Shown in pieces: positions 26,331-36,368 of a stretch of DNA of 64,000 nt; the first letter of the stretch is position 1; each line of letters opens with the position of its first letter. The translations under genes were made by a program, and so were the position numbers. This DNA is from Salinisphaera sp963835375 (GTDB taxonomy: Bacteria > Pseudomonadota > Gammaproteobacteria > Nevskiales > Salinisphaeraceae): contig CAWIGB010000007.1 of assembly GCA_963835375.1 (NCBI GenBank), positions 59,628 to 123,627 of the forward strand, written 5' to 3'. The notes below the pieces were generated by a model. It was not told where the DNA came from, did not search any database, and saw only the letters and a list, made by a program, of their open reading frames with translations.

Positions 26331-27584
26331 ATGCGTAATAATGACTACGACGCGCCCAGAGGCGCGCTGGCGCTGCGAGCGCTGATCGTCCTGGCAAGCA
26401 CTCTGGTTGTCGCGGCCTGTGGCAACAGTGGCGGTGGCCAGGCCAAGAGTCAGCAGCCGCCGCCGACACCGGTGCACACGCTGACGGTGAAGCCGCATTC
26501 GGTGGATGTCTACGCGGAGTATCCGGGCCGGGTTCAGGGCAAGCAGACGGCCCAGGTCATCGGTCAGGTGACCGGGGTGCTCGAGTCGAAGAGCTATGAC
26601 GAAGGCTCGATCGTGCACAAGGGTGACGTGCTGTTCACGATCGACCCGAAGCCTTATCAAGCCACCGTCGATCAGCGCAAAGCGGCGCTTTCGAGTGCCA
26701 AGGCCGCGCTGGCCAATACCAGTCGGATCTGGCAACGGACCCGCAAGCTGTACAAGGCCAACGCCGTCAGCCAGGCCGAGCGTGACCAGGCCTTGTCCAA
26801 CTACCAGTCGGACAAGGCTGCGGTGAAGCAGGCCGAGGCCAACCTCGAATCGGCGAAGATCGATCTGAATTACACCACGGTCGAGGCGCCGATAACCGGC
26901 GTCACCAGCCTGCGCGACGTCGATATCGGCTCGCTCGTCACCGCCAATAAGACACAGCTGACCACCATCACACAGCTCGATCCGGTCTATGTAATGTTCG
27001 CGTTGCCCGAGGATGATGCCTTCGCGCGTCAGAAAGCGCTGGCCGAGATGGGCAAGAAGAGCTCGGATGAGGCCACCCGCGATGCCACGATCATCCTCAA
27101 AAGCGGCAAGGTCTTTCCCTACAAGGCCAAGGTGGATTTCACGCAGAGCACCATCGACCCGAACACCGGCACCGTGCGGCTGCGGGCCATCGTGAAAAAC
27201 CCGCACAACACGCTCATGCCGGGGCGCTACGTGCGAACCCGGCTGCGCATTCAGACGCTGGACAAGGCCATCACGGTGCCCGACCGGGCGATTTCGGGTG
27301 GCCAGCAGACCCAGGTCTTCGTGGTCAAGAACGGCAAGGCGGATGCGGTCGCCGTCAAACTGGGACCGGACACCGATCAGGGCCAGGTGATCACCAAGGG
27401 GCTCTCCGCCGGTGACCAGGTCATCACGAGCGGACTGGGCGCGTTGCGCTCGGGCGCACCCGTCAAGGTTCTGCAGGGCAGTGGTCAGTCGTCCGATCAG
27501 CCACACGGCGGCAAGGATTCCGGCGCGTCGGCATCGGCCTCCGATTCGAGTTCCGGCTCGAACGACGCTTCGCAGAACAGCTAG
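26331..27584 (+). CDS. RND efflux periplasmic adaptor (AcrA/MexA type) lipoprotein
   Basis: Membrane-fusion protein linking the inner-membrane pump to the outer-membrane channel. The start at 26331 (MRNNDYDAPR) gives 417 aa with a lipoprotein signal, lipobox VVAAC and Cys30; starts further left would run through the operator. Domains in order are a biotinyl-lipoyl half (GQVTGVLESKSYDEGSIVHKG region, near 80), a coiled-coil hairpin (residues about 115-185), the second lipoyl half (VEAPITGVTSL), and the beta-barrel (DPNTGTVRLRAIVKNP, LMPGRYVRTRL). The tail is Ser-, Gly- and Asp-rich low complexity. It leads the efflux operon controlled by the divergent TetR protein. Confidence 0.92.
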   Translation: MRNNDYDAPRGALALRALIVLASTLVVAACGNSGGGQAKSQQPPPTPVHTLTVKPHSVDVYAEYPGRVQGKQTAQVIGQVTGVLESKSYDEGSIVHKGDVLFTIDPKPYQATVDQRKAALSSAKAALANTSRIWQRTRKLYKANAVSQAERDQALSNYQSDKAAVKQAEANLESAKIDLNYTTVEAPITGVTSLRDVDIGSLVTANKTQLTTITQLDPVYVMFALPEDDAFARQKALAEMGKKSSDEATRDATIILKSGKVFPYKAKVDFTQSTIDPNTGTVRLRAIVKNPHNTLMPGRYVRTRLRIQTLDKAITVPDRAISGGQQTQVFVVKNGKADAVAVKLGPDTDQGQVITKGLSAGDQVITSGLGALRSGAPVKVLQGSGQSSDQPHGGKDSGASASASDSSSGSNDASQNS

Positions 27585-27599
27585 CAGAGGTTCAATCTC

Positions 27600-30500
27600 G
27601 TGCTATCGAAGTTTTTCATCGATCGGCCGGTCTTCGCGGCGGTCCTGTCCATCATCATCACGCTGTCCGGCGTACTGGCGATGCGTTCGCTGCCGATTTC
27701 GCAGTATCCGGACGTCGTGCCGCCGCAGGTGGTCGTGCGTGCGACCTATCCGGGCGCCAGCGCCGAGGATATTGCCACCACTGTGGCCGCCCCTCTCGAA
27801 ACCGCGATCAACGGTGTGGAGGGCATGATCTACATGACCTCCACGTCGTCGGATTCCGGCGAGATGGAGCTCGACGTCACGTTCAAGATCGGCACCGATC
27901 CCGAGCAGGCGACCATCGACGTCAACAACCGCGTCCAGTCCGCGTTGTCGCAGTTGCCGAGCACGGTGCAGCAGAGCGGTGTGACCGTGCGCAAGCAGTC
28001 CACCAGCATTCTGCAGGTGCTCACGCTCTATTCGCCGAACCAGAAGTTCGATACCACCTTCATCAGTAACTACATGCTGGTGAACATCATCGACCCGCTC
28101 AAGCGAGTCGACGGTGTCGGTGATGCGCGTCTGTTCTCGACCGAGGACTATTCCATGCGCATCTGGCTGGATCCGGCCAAGATGGCGCGCTACGACATCA
28201 CGACGACCGACATCAAGAACGCGATTTCCGAGCAGAACTCGCAGTTCGCGGCGGGTAGTTTCGGCGCGCGGCCGTACGGCGGCGCTGATATCGCGTTCAC
28301 CTACACGGCCAGTACCGCCGGGCGCTTCTCGAACCCGAAACAGTTCAAGAACATCATCCTGAAGTCGACCGATGATGGTCGCGTGCTCCGGCTCAAGGAT
28401 GTGGCGCGCATCGAGCTCGGTCCCCAGTCGTACGCCACGCAGCACAGCTTCAACGGTCAGCCGGCGGTGCCTGCGGCGATCTATCTGCAGCCCGGTGCGA
28501 ACGCCCTCGCCACCGCACAGCGCGTGCGGGATGAGATGAAGAGCATCGGCAAGAAGCTGCCGCAGGGTCTGAAATACCAGATCCCGTTCAACACGACCCA
28601 GTTCGTGCATGCCTCGATCGAGGAGGTGGTGTTCACCTTCTTCATATCGCTGATGCTCGTGATCGCCGTCATCTATCTGTTCCTGCAGAACTTCTGGGCG
28701 ACACTGATTCCCATGCTGGCGGTGCCGGTGGCCGTGGTCGGTGCGTTCGCGGGCATCTATATGCTCGGGTTCTCGATCAACCTGCTGACCCTGTTCGGCA
28801 TGGTGCTGGCGATCGGCCTGGTGGTCGATGATGCGATCATCGTGATCGAGAACATCGAACGCATCATGACCGAGGAACGCGCGCCGCCTCGACAGGCCGC
28901 GATCAAGGCGATGGAAGAGGTCACCGGCCCGGTCGTGGCGGTCGTGCTCGCGCTCAACGCGGTGTTCGTGCCGGTCGGCTTCCTCGGCGGCCTATCCGGA
29001 CAGATGTACAGCCAGTTCGCGATCACCATCGCGGTCTCGGTGGTCATCTCCGGGTTCGTCGCTCTGACACTGACGCCGGCGTTGTGCGCGCTGTTTCTCA
29101 AGCCGAGCAAGGAGAAGAAGAACTTCTTCTTCCGGAAGTTCAACCAGGGCTTCCAGAAAGCGGCGAATGCCTATCTGTGGGGCGTGAACTTCCTGCTCAA
29201 GCGCGCCATTCTGGGTGTGCTGATGTTCGTCGGCGTCATGGTCTCGATCTGGCTGGTGTCGACCCAGGTCCCCTCGGGGCTGATTCCGCAGGAGGATCAG
29301 GGCTACGTCTTTGCGGTCTACCAGCTGCCGCCCGGCGCCTCGCTCCAGCGCACCGAGGCCGTCAGTCAGAAGCTGACCAAGAAGATCAACAAGTCGATGC
29401 CGGGCGTTCAGAACGTGATCAGCGTGCCGGGCTTCGATTTCCTTTCGCGCTCGCCGCGGACCTGGGCCGGTGTCGCGTTCCTCACGCTCAAGGACTGGGG
29501 TGACCGCGACAGTTCGTCGTTCGATATCGTCAACAAGACATTCGGGATCGGCGCGCAGATCCCGGCGGCTCAGGTGCTGGCATTCAATCCGCCGCCGATT
29601 CTCGGGCTGTCGACCACGGGTGGTTTCGAGGGCTACCTGCAGAGTCTGCAGGGCGCGAACTACAACAAGCTGTATCAGAAGGCGCAGAAGTTCGTGGCGG
29701 CGGCCAACAAACGGCCGGAGCTGCAGCGCGTGCGGACGACGCTGTCGACCGACGTGCCGCGCTACAAGGTGAGCGTGGATCGCGAGAAGGCCAAGGCGCT
29801 CGGGGTATCGATCAGCGATCTGTTCAGTACGCTGCAGGCGACGTTCGGCGAACTGTATGTGAACCAGTTCACGCTTCCTGGGCCGCAACTGGCAGGTGCG
29901 CATGCAGGCCGACGCGCCGTATCGCATGCATCCGGACGATCTGCGCCAGGTGTTCGTGAAGTCGAGCAAGACGGGCGACATGATTCCGGTCAGTTCGCTG
30001 ACCAGCATCAAGCGCACGACCTCGGCCGACGTCGTGGAGCGTTTCAACGTGTTCCCGGCGGCCAAGATCATGGGCTCGCCCGCGCCGGGCTACAGCGATG
30101 GTCAGGCCAATGCGGCGATCCAGGCCGTGGCCAGCAAGGTGCTGGGGCCCGATTATCAGTTCGAGTTCACCGGCACGGCTTATCAGTCGGAGCATATCGG
30201 CAGCTCCGCGCTCATCGCGCTGTCGTTCGGCGTGATCATGGTGTTCCTGATCCTGGCGGCGCAGTACGAGAAGTGGACGCTGCCGCTGGCGGTGATCACG
30301 GCCGTGCCGTTCGCGGCGCTGGGCGCCTACCTCGCGGTCTGGTTACGCGGGGTGGACAACAACATCTACTTCACCGTGGGGCTGCTGGTGCTCATCGGGC
30401 TGGCGGCGAAGAACGCGATCCTGATCGTGGAATTCGCCGTGCTCGAAGGAGCAACCGGCAAGTCCCCGGCTGATGCGGCGTATTCCGCGGCCAAGCTGCG

Positions 30501-30798
30501 TTTCCGTCCGATCGTGATGACGTCGTTGACCTTCATTCTGGCGTCGATGCCATTGGCGCTGGCCAGTGGTGCCGCGGCCAACAGCCGTATCGCCATCGGC
30601 ACGGCCGTGATTGGCGGTATGCTGGCAGCGACCTTCTTCGCGATCCTGTTCGTGCCGCTGGCCTATGATTTGATCGAGCGCGGCTCGGATAAGATGGCCC
30701 GCATGCGCGGCAAGCGAGATCAGGGCGAAGCCGACGACGATTCGCGCACGCTGGAACGGCGCAACGACACGGATAACAGGGATGATAACGATGCGTAG
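27600..30798 (+). CDS. RND efflux permease (AcrB/MexB type), frameshifted near 29,875
   Basis: Proton-driven inner-membrane drug pump. The GTG start at 27600 follows an AGAGG site. The first frame encodes normal AcrB sequence (MLSKFFIDRPVFA, then SQYPDVVPP, GVDD-type helix VVDDAIIVIENIERI with Asp410-Asp411) up to about residue 757, VNQFTL. The next 200 residues of that frame are nonsense. The correct continuation, from GRNWQVRMQ to helix 10 (LIGLAAKNAILIVEF) and the C-terminus, lies one frame over, ending at 30798. One extra base between about 29,872 and 29,884 explains this. The joined protein would be about 1,065 aa, the family length. Whether the indel is real or a read error cannot be told. 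Confidence 0.88.
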
Positions 30799-32389
30799 CG
30801 CGCTCATCTTGTGTGCAGTGGTCCTGCTGGCCGGTTGTGCGGTCGGCCCCGACTACGAGCGGCCGAATCTCGATCTGCCGAAGTCGGCATTCGACTCCAC
30901 GCTGCTGTCGCAGCAGCAACAGAAGTCGCTGGCCTACTGGTGGACCCGGTACAAGGATCCGACCCTCAACAAGCTCATCGACGAGGCGCTCGACTCGAAT
31001 CTCGACATTGCGCTCCAGGCGCAGAAAGTGCGCCAGGCGCGGGCGGAACTGGGCTATCAGAATGCCCAGCTCTATCCGTCCATCTCCGGTCAGGCTCAAG
31101 GCATGCGGGAGCGCGCCGGCAGTGCCGTGTCCGGCAGCGGCGGTTCTTCGTCCTCTTCGTCTTCGAGCAGCAGCGGCTCGTCGAGTGCCGCCGGTGGGGG
31201 CGGGGGCTCGACGGGCGGAGGCACCCGGAGCTACAACTATTTCTCGGTTGCCGGGAGTCTGAGCTACGAGCTGGACCTATGGGGCGCGTTGCGTCGCTCG
31301 GACGAACAGGCACGCGCCCAGTTGCTGTCTTCGGCCTATACGCAGGATTCGATTCGCTTGCAGACCGTGGCCGATGTCGTGACGAACTACATGTCGCTGC
31401 GTTCGTATCAGCGCCAGATCCGGATTACGAAGAAGACCATCAAGACGCGTAAGCAAGGTCTCTCGCTGGATCAGAAACGCTATCAGTACGGCGCGATCGA
31501 CAAGCTCACCCTGCTGCAGACCAAGTCGCTCCTGCAGTCGGCGCGCGCTCAATTGCCGCCGCTCGAGCAACAGGAGTCGAAGCTGCGTACGTCGTTGGCG
31601 ATTCTCACCGGCAAGACGCCGCGCCAGATCATGGCGGACACCAAACTGCCGAAAGGGGATTTCTCCGATCTGACGCTGCCGCGCGATCTACCGGTCGTAT
31701 TGCCCTCGACGCTGGTCAACCGCCGGCCCGACGTGCGCGCGGCCGAAGCCAGCCTGATTGCGGCCAACGCCAACGTGGGCGTGGCCAAGGCCCGGTTCTT
31801 CCCGACGTTCAATCTCTCGGCGATGATCGGAACCCAGGCCTTACGCATCAGCGACCTGTTTCAGCCGTACTCACAGATCGAGCAGGTGGGGGGCAACATC
31901 ACCGCGCCAATCCTCGATTTCGGCCGCATCAACGCACGGTACCGCAGCGCGAAAGCACAGAAGGCCGAGGCCGAGATCCAGTATCGCCAGACCGTGCGTC
32001 AGGCCTTCCAGGACGTCCGCAATGCGCTGGACGAGGTCAAGTACAGCCGCGAGCGCTTCAAGCAAGTCCAGCAGCAGGTCGATTCGTATCGCCAGACACT
32101 CAAGCTGGCCAACCTGCGATACCAGGTCGGGCGCACCAATTACTTTGATGTGCTGGATGCGCAGCGCAATCTGTTCTCGAGCCAGCTCAACCTCTCCCAG
32201 GCGATCGCGGATCGGTTCACGGCGACCGCGGATCTGTACAAGGCGCTGGGCGGCGGCTGGACCGAGGACAGTGATTCGCTGACGCCGGCGATGCAGGAGG
32301 TCGCGAACGACTATGCGCCGGTCAAGGGTGCCAAGGACGGCGCGCATGCGGCGACGACCAACGCGCCGGTGCCCGGCAACAACCCCTGA
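30791..32389 (+). CDS. Outer-membrane efflux lipoprotein (OprM/NodT family)
   Basis: Outer-membrane channel of the tripartite pump. The ATG at 30791 (MRSALILCAVVLLAGCAVGPDYERP, landmark MRSALILC) has AGGGA eight bases upstream and overlaps the permease end by 8 bp; another ATG at 30782 is less well placed. The lipobox is LLAGC. Two OEP repeats are visible: WWTRYKDPTLNKLIDEAL with YELDLWGALRR, and RRPDVRAAEASLIAANANVGVAKARFFP with ILDFGRINARY. An unusual low-complexity Ser/Gly segment of about 35 residues (residues about 118-150) interrupts the first repeat. Total 532 aa against about 485 in OprM. Confidence 0.92.
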   Translation: MRSALILCAVVLLAGCAVGPDYERPNLDLPKSAFDSTLLSQQQQKSLAYWWTRYKDPTLNKLIDEALDSNLDIALQAQKVRQARAELGYQNAQLYPSISGQAQGMRERAGSAVSGSGGSSSSSSSSSSGSSSAAGGGGGSTGGGTRSYNYFSVAGSLSYELDLWGALRRSDEQARAQLLSSAYTQDSIRLQTVADVVTNYMSLRSYQRQIRITKKTIKTRKQGLSLDQKRYQYGAIDKLTLLQTKSLLQSARAQLPPLEQQESKLRTSLAILTGKTPRQIMADTKLPKGDFSDLTLPRDLPVVLPSTLVNRRPDVRAAEASLIAANANVGVAKARFFPTFNLSAMIGTQALRISDLFQPYSQIEQVGGNITAPILDFGRINARYRSAKAQKAEAEIQYRQTVRQAFQDVRNALDEVKYSRERFKQVQQQVDSYRQTLKLANLRYQVGRTNYFDVLDAQRNLFSSQLNLSQAIADRFTATADLYKALGGGWTEDSDSLTPAMQEVANDYAPVKGAKDGAHAATTNAPVPGNNP

Positions 32390-32505
32390 AGCGATGCGGC
32401 ATCGAATACTGGGATGCAACACCCGCGTGACCGGAATGTCGGCTCCCGCAGGTTAGAATGCGGCATGTTTTGGTTTAGAAAACCGCGCGGTCGAGCGAGG
32501 CGTCC

Positions 32506-33624
32506 ATGAGCGGCGAGACCGCGCTGTACAGCCTCGACAGCGGGGCCGGTGAATCCGTGCTCCGGCTCGAAGGCGACTGGGGTCGGGCGGTGCGCCTGCC
32601 GTCGGCCGCTGGCGTGCAACGCGATATCGGCCGGCCCGCCGTCGTGGTGATCGACGGCAGCAGCCTGGAGAGTGGCCACCCGCGCGTGGCCGCGTTCGTG
32701 CATGCGTTGAAAACGGGTCTCGTCGGCACCGGCATCAAGGTGACCGAGCGCGCACTGCCACAGGATGTCGCAGCGCTCATGGCGCTGGCGAGCCAGCCGC
32801 CACCAAGAACCGACCGGCGCGACGAAAAACCCCATCCGGTGGCTCGGCTCGGGGCGCGCTTCCATCGTCGTGTCGAGGTCGGCCGGGACGCCGCCGCACT
32901 GGTTGGCCAGGCGCTGGCCCTTACTCCAGCGCTTGTATCCGGCCGTGCTCAGACTCGCGGGCGCGATTTCATTGAGCTGGTGCGCGAGACCGGCGCCGCA
33001 TCACTGCCGGTCGTGACGGTGGTCAATCTGTTGATCGGCGCCGTGCTTGGCTTCATCGGCGCGGTGCAGCTGGCGACCTTCGGTGCCGGCATGTACCTGG
33101 CCGATCTGGTCGGTATCGCCTCCGCGCGCGAGATGGCGGCCATCATGACCGCGTTCATCATGGCTGGGCGAATCGGAGCGACCTTTGCGGCGCACCTCGC
33201 GACCATGGAATCGAACGAGGAGATCGACGCGCTGCGCATGATCGGTGTCTCGCCATTCGAGTTTCTGGCGCTGCCGCGGCTGGCGGCACTCACATTGATG
33301 ATGCCGCTGCTTTATCTTTACGGCACCGCGCTGTCGATCGCTGGCGGCATGGCGGTGGCGCATATCGTGCTCGGGACGCCGCCGATGGCCTTCATCGAGC
33401 GCCTGCAGGATGCCGTGGCGGCTCGGCAGTTCGTCATCGGGCTGATCAAGTCGACGGCCTTCGGCGTGCTGATTGCGCTGACCAGTTGCTACATCGGTCT
33501 GCATGCCGGGCGCAATGCTGCCGAAGTGGGACGTGCTGCGACCCGTACGGTGGTGGTCTGTATCATCGGCATCATTTCCATCGATGCGGTGGCCGCGCTG
33601 TGCACGAACGCGCTGGGAATCTGA
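32506..33624 (+). CDS. MlaE-type ABC permease of an MCE lipid transporter, with N-terminal extension
   Basis: Inner-membrane permease of the MlaE family. The C-terminal 240 residues show the family course: VVTVVNLLIGAVLGFIGAVQL, GAGMYLADLVGIASAREMAAIMTAFIMAGRIGA, ESNEEIDALRMIGVSPFEFLALPR, and the last helices near TSCYIGLHAGRNAAEVGRA. The first 120 residues are a soluble region resembling the STAS domain seen in fused MlaB-MlaE proteins (VVVIDGSSLESGHPRV), which explains the absence of a separate mlaB. 372 aa in total. The ABC subunit, MCE protein and PqiC-like lipoprotein follow in order. Confidence 0.88.
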   Translation: MSGETALYSLDSGAGESVLRLEGDWGRAVRLPSAAGVQRDIGRPAVVVIDGSSLESGHPRVAAFVHALKTGLVGTGIKVTERALPQDVAALMALASQPPPRTDRRDEKPHPVARLGARFHRRVEVGRDAAALVGQALALTPALVSGRAQTRGRDFIELVRETGAASLPVVTVVNLLIGAVLGFIGAVQLATFGAGMYLADLVGIASAREMAAIMTAFIMAGRIGATFAAHLATMESNEEIDALRMIGVSPFEFLALPRLAALTLMMPLLYLYGTALSIAGGMAVAHIVLGTPPMAFIERLQDAVAARQFVIGLIKSTAFGVLIALTSCYIGLHAGRNAAEVGRAATRTVVVCIIGIISIDAVAALCTNALGI

Positions 33625-33661
33625 TGCCTGCAAGTCGCCAGTTCGGCTCGCCAACGACGAG

Positions 33662-34471
33662 ATGCCGCCGATGGCCGAGCTGAGCCCGAACGCACCCGTA
33701 CCCGAAAGCGGCCTGACCGTACGTGGTCTGCGGCTGGCATTCGGCGATACGGTGGTGCAGCACGATCTCTCTTTTCACGTGGCGCCGGCGAACATCTTCG
33801 TCATCATGGGCGTATCCGGCTGCGGCAAGAGCACGCTGCTGCGACATATCATCGATCTGCAGCGTTCCGATGCCGGCGATATCTGTTTCGACGGCCAACG
33901 GTTGATCAGCGACGATCCCGGCGAGCGCGCGGCGTTGCAGCGACGGATCGGCGTATTGTTCCAGTCGACTGCACTATGGAGCTCGATGACGGTCGGCGAG
34001 AATGTGGCGCTGCCGATGCAGCTGCATACCCGCCTGCGCCCGGCCGAGATCCACGATCAGGTGGCGTTCAAGCTCGCGCTGGTCGGCCTCGCCGGACAGG
34101 AATCGCGCATGCCCAGCGAACTCTCCGGCGGCATGCAGAAGCGCGCCGGCCTGGCACGCGCGATCGCGCTCGATCCGGACTACCTGTTTCTGGACGAGCC
34201 GAGCGCCGGGCTCGATCCGATCACCTCGCAGCGCCTGGACGCGCTGATCATGCGGCTGCGCGATGCTCTGGGTCTGTCGGTGATTGCGGTCAGCCACGAG
34301 CTGCCGAGCATCTTCACCATCGCCGACGATAGTATCTATCTGGACAACCAATCGAAGACCGCGATCGCCCACGGCAATCCGCGCGACCTGGTCGAACAGG
34401 CCCGGGATGCGCGCGTGCGTGCCTTCCTCAAGCGTGAGCCGATCGAGGAACCGGCGCGGGACCCCGCCTAG
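33662..34471 (+). CDS. MlaF-type ABC ATPase of the MCE transporter
   Basis: ATPase that powers lipid movement with the MlaE-type permease. The start is uncertain: ATGs at 33662 and 33671 are both plausible, while the frame opens at 33503 inside the permease gene. Walker A is GVSGCGKST, the signature is LSGGMQKRAGLARAIA, Walker B is LFLDEPSAGLDP, and the switch His lies in VISHEL-like VSHELPS. The C-terminal tail continues past the ATPase core, as in MlaF. It follows the permease by 37 bp and precedes the MCE gene by 36 bp, forming one operon. Confidence 0.9.
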   Translation: MPPMAELSPNAPVPESGLTVRGLRLAFGDTVVQHDLSFHVAPANIFVIMGVSGCGKSTLLRHIIDLQRSDAGDICFDGQRLISDDPGERAALQRRIGVLFQSTALWSSMTVGENVALPMQLHTRLRPAEIHDQVAFKLALVGLAGQESRMPSELSGGMQKRAGLARAIALDPDYLFLDEPSAGLDPITSQRLDALIMRLRDALGLSVIAVSHELPSIFTIADDSIYLDNQSKTAIAHGNPRDLVEQARDARVRAFLKREPIEEPARDPA

Positions 34472-34507
34472 TCGGGCCGGAAAAGAATCGACGAATGAGC
34501 ACACACC

Positions 34508-35486
34508 ATGGCGAGTAACCGCAGCTACACCATCATCGGCGCCTTCCTGCTTGGGGCGATCGCCCTGGCTGCTGTCGGCATTCTCACGTTCGGCAACACG
34601 GGCCTGTTCAAGCAGCAGCGCCAGGCGGTGATCTTCTTCAATCAGTCGGTGCTCGGTCTGACCAACGGCTCGCGCGTGCTTTTTCGCGGTGTCCAGGTCG
34701 GCACGGTGCGTCATGTGCAGCTGCGTCTGAATCCGAAGGGCGGAGCCCGGATCGCGGTGACGATCGAGATGTCGGGCAACGATGTGGTCACCCAGGCAGG
34801 CAAGCAGTTGCCCAGCCATTTGACCATTGACCAGCTGGTCAAACGCGGTTTACGGGCTCAACTGGTGGTTTACAGCTATGTGACCTCACAGCTGGCCGTA
34901 AACCTAGACTTCCATCCGGACAGCAAGCCCCATTTCGTCGCGCCGCAGGGCCAGCTCGACCTGCCGGAAATTCCGGCCGTGCCCTCCGAGATATCGCAGC
35001 TCAAGGACACGGTCGCGCAGATCCCCTGGAAGAAGACACTGAACCGCGGTCAATCAGACCATGAGCACGATGGTTCAACTCGCGCAGGATCTGGACAAGA
35101 CCGTGAAGGATATCGGCCCGAATCTGAACAAGACCACCCAGACCACGCAACAGACGCTGGAGACGGTCCAGAAGGCCGTCGCTGCCAACAACAAGCAGTT
35201 GCAGGCAACGCTGGCGAGCGTGAAGCAGCTGAGCGATACGGCCAACAATCAGATTTCCAAACACGATCAGCAGATCGACAAACTGCTCGCGAGCGCCCAG
35301 AAGACCAGCGAGAATCTGAGCCAGCTCTCGAGCAACCTCAAGCAGTTCACCGATCCGGAATCCGGAACCCGCCAGGATGTGCAGAGCACGGTGCGCGATC
35401 TGTCCGCCGCCGCCTCGTCGCTGCGACGGTTCTCGGAAAAGATCGAGCGCGATCCGCATACGCTGCTTTATGGCGGCTCGCGGTAG
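34508..35486 (+). CDS. MCE-domain lipid-binding protein (MlaD/PqiB type), frameshifted near 35,043
   Basis: Substrate-binding, periplasm-facing subunit of the lipid transporter, anchored by one N-terminal helix (IIGAFLLGAIALAAVGILTF). The MCE domain follows (QSVLGLTNGSRVLFRGVQVGTVRHV) near residues 45-75. The first frame is family-like to WKKTLN at about residue 178, then becomes nonsense. The normal continuation, a long helical segment starting AVNQTMSTMVQLAQDLDKTV (landmark MSTMVQLAQ) with repeated polar heptads, lies one frame over and ends at 35486. One extra C in AACCGCG at about 35,041-35,045 explains the break. The reconstructed protein is about 325 aa. Confidence 0.85.
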
Positions 35487-35705
35487 CGTGGTGTGGTGCC
35501 CGAAAGCGACGCGCCCCGGCATGCGGCGGCCGCCGGTTCAGGCTGGTATCGCTCGGCGTACGGCCCCGCAGGATTCCGAGCGGGGTGCATCACGCAATCG
35601 GCTCATGGGACGGCGCGGGATAACGCCGCGACGATTACTGCGAATCGGCTGTCTGATATCGATGTCAATCGAAACCGATGGTCCCAATCAAACGAGGAGG
35701 TGCCC

Positions 35706-36263
35706 GTGAAACCCGTATTTGTTTCCCGCACGCTCATGTCGGCCGCGATGGCGGCAACGTTGCTGATGGCCGGCTGCAGTTCGCTGCCGCCGCTCAAGCA
35801 CGTGATGCTCACCCCCCCTCAGACCCAGCGCCTGGCCGCCCAGCCCAGCGACTGGAAGGTCCGGCGCGTGCAGATGCCGGAGTATCTGGATAACTACGAC
35901 ATACAGCTGCGCACGGACGATTACGTGCTGACACGCCTGCCCGATGCCAAGTGGGCCGAGCGCCTGCCGGTGGCGGTGACCCGGCTGCTGCAGCAGACCA
36001 TCGACGAAAAGCTGCAGACGAATCGCGACAAGAATTATCAGGTGCACGTGAACATCGACACCTTCGAACCGCAGCCTTCCGGTCAGGTGGTGCTGGCGGC
36101 CGACTGGCGTGTGACCGATGCCGATGACCACATCGTCGCCCGCAAGGACAGCCTGATCAAGGAACCGCTGCCGGCAACCGGGCGCAACGCCGATACCATC
36201 GGTCGTGCCATGTCGACGGCGGTCCGGGAGTTGGCGATGCAGATCGTGGCACGCGCCGGCTGA
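35706..36263 (+). CDS. PqiC/ABC-type transport auxiliary lipoprotein
   Basis: A 185-aa outer-membrane-directed lipoprotein of the DUF330/PqiC group that partners MCE transporters. The start is the GTG at 35706: a GAGGAGG ribosome site ends five bases before it, whereas the frame opens at 35493 with no such site. The signal peptide ends in LLMAGCSS with the lipidated Cys. The rest contains the family pattern of an N-terminal strand (VRRVQMPEYLDNYDIQLRTDDY), LPDAKWAERLPVAVTRLLQ and a C-terminal helix. It closes the MCE operon ahead of a strong terminator. Confidence 0.87.
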   Translation: MKPVFVSRTLMSAAMAATLLMAGCSSLPPLKHVMLTPPQTQRLAAQPSDWKVRRVQMPEYLDNYDIQLRTDDYVLTRLPDAKWAERLPVAVTRLLQQTIDEKLQTNRDKNYQVHVNIDTFEPQPSGQVVLAADWRVTDADDHIVARKDSLIKEPLPATGRNADTIGRAMSTAVRELAMQIVARAG

Positions 36264-36310
36264 AGCGCGTGCGGCGTGGCCGCGAGCCCCGCTAATCTGC
36301 GAAGAACCTT

Positions 36311-36346
36311 AAAAAAAAAGCCCGGTGGCCTGCCACCGGGCTTTTT
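36311..36346. terminator. Bidirectional terminator between the MCE operon and the ompW-type gene
   Basis: The stem GCCCGGTGGC/GCCACCGGGC is flanked by nine A residues on the left and TTTTT on the right. It can end the MCE operon (+) and the convergent OmpW-family gene (-). Confidence 0.93.
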
Positions 36347-36368
36347 CATGTGCGTTTCGAACGATAGA

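Noticed and set aside
31125..31220. Run of AGC/TCG/TCC Ser codons taken at first for a tandem DNA repeat or CRISPR
   Set aside because: It is a mixed-codon low-complexity protein segment in the OprM-type gene, with no repeat-spacer periodicity.
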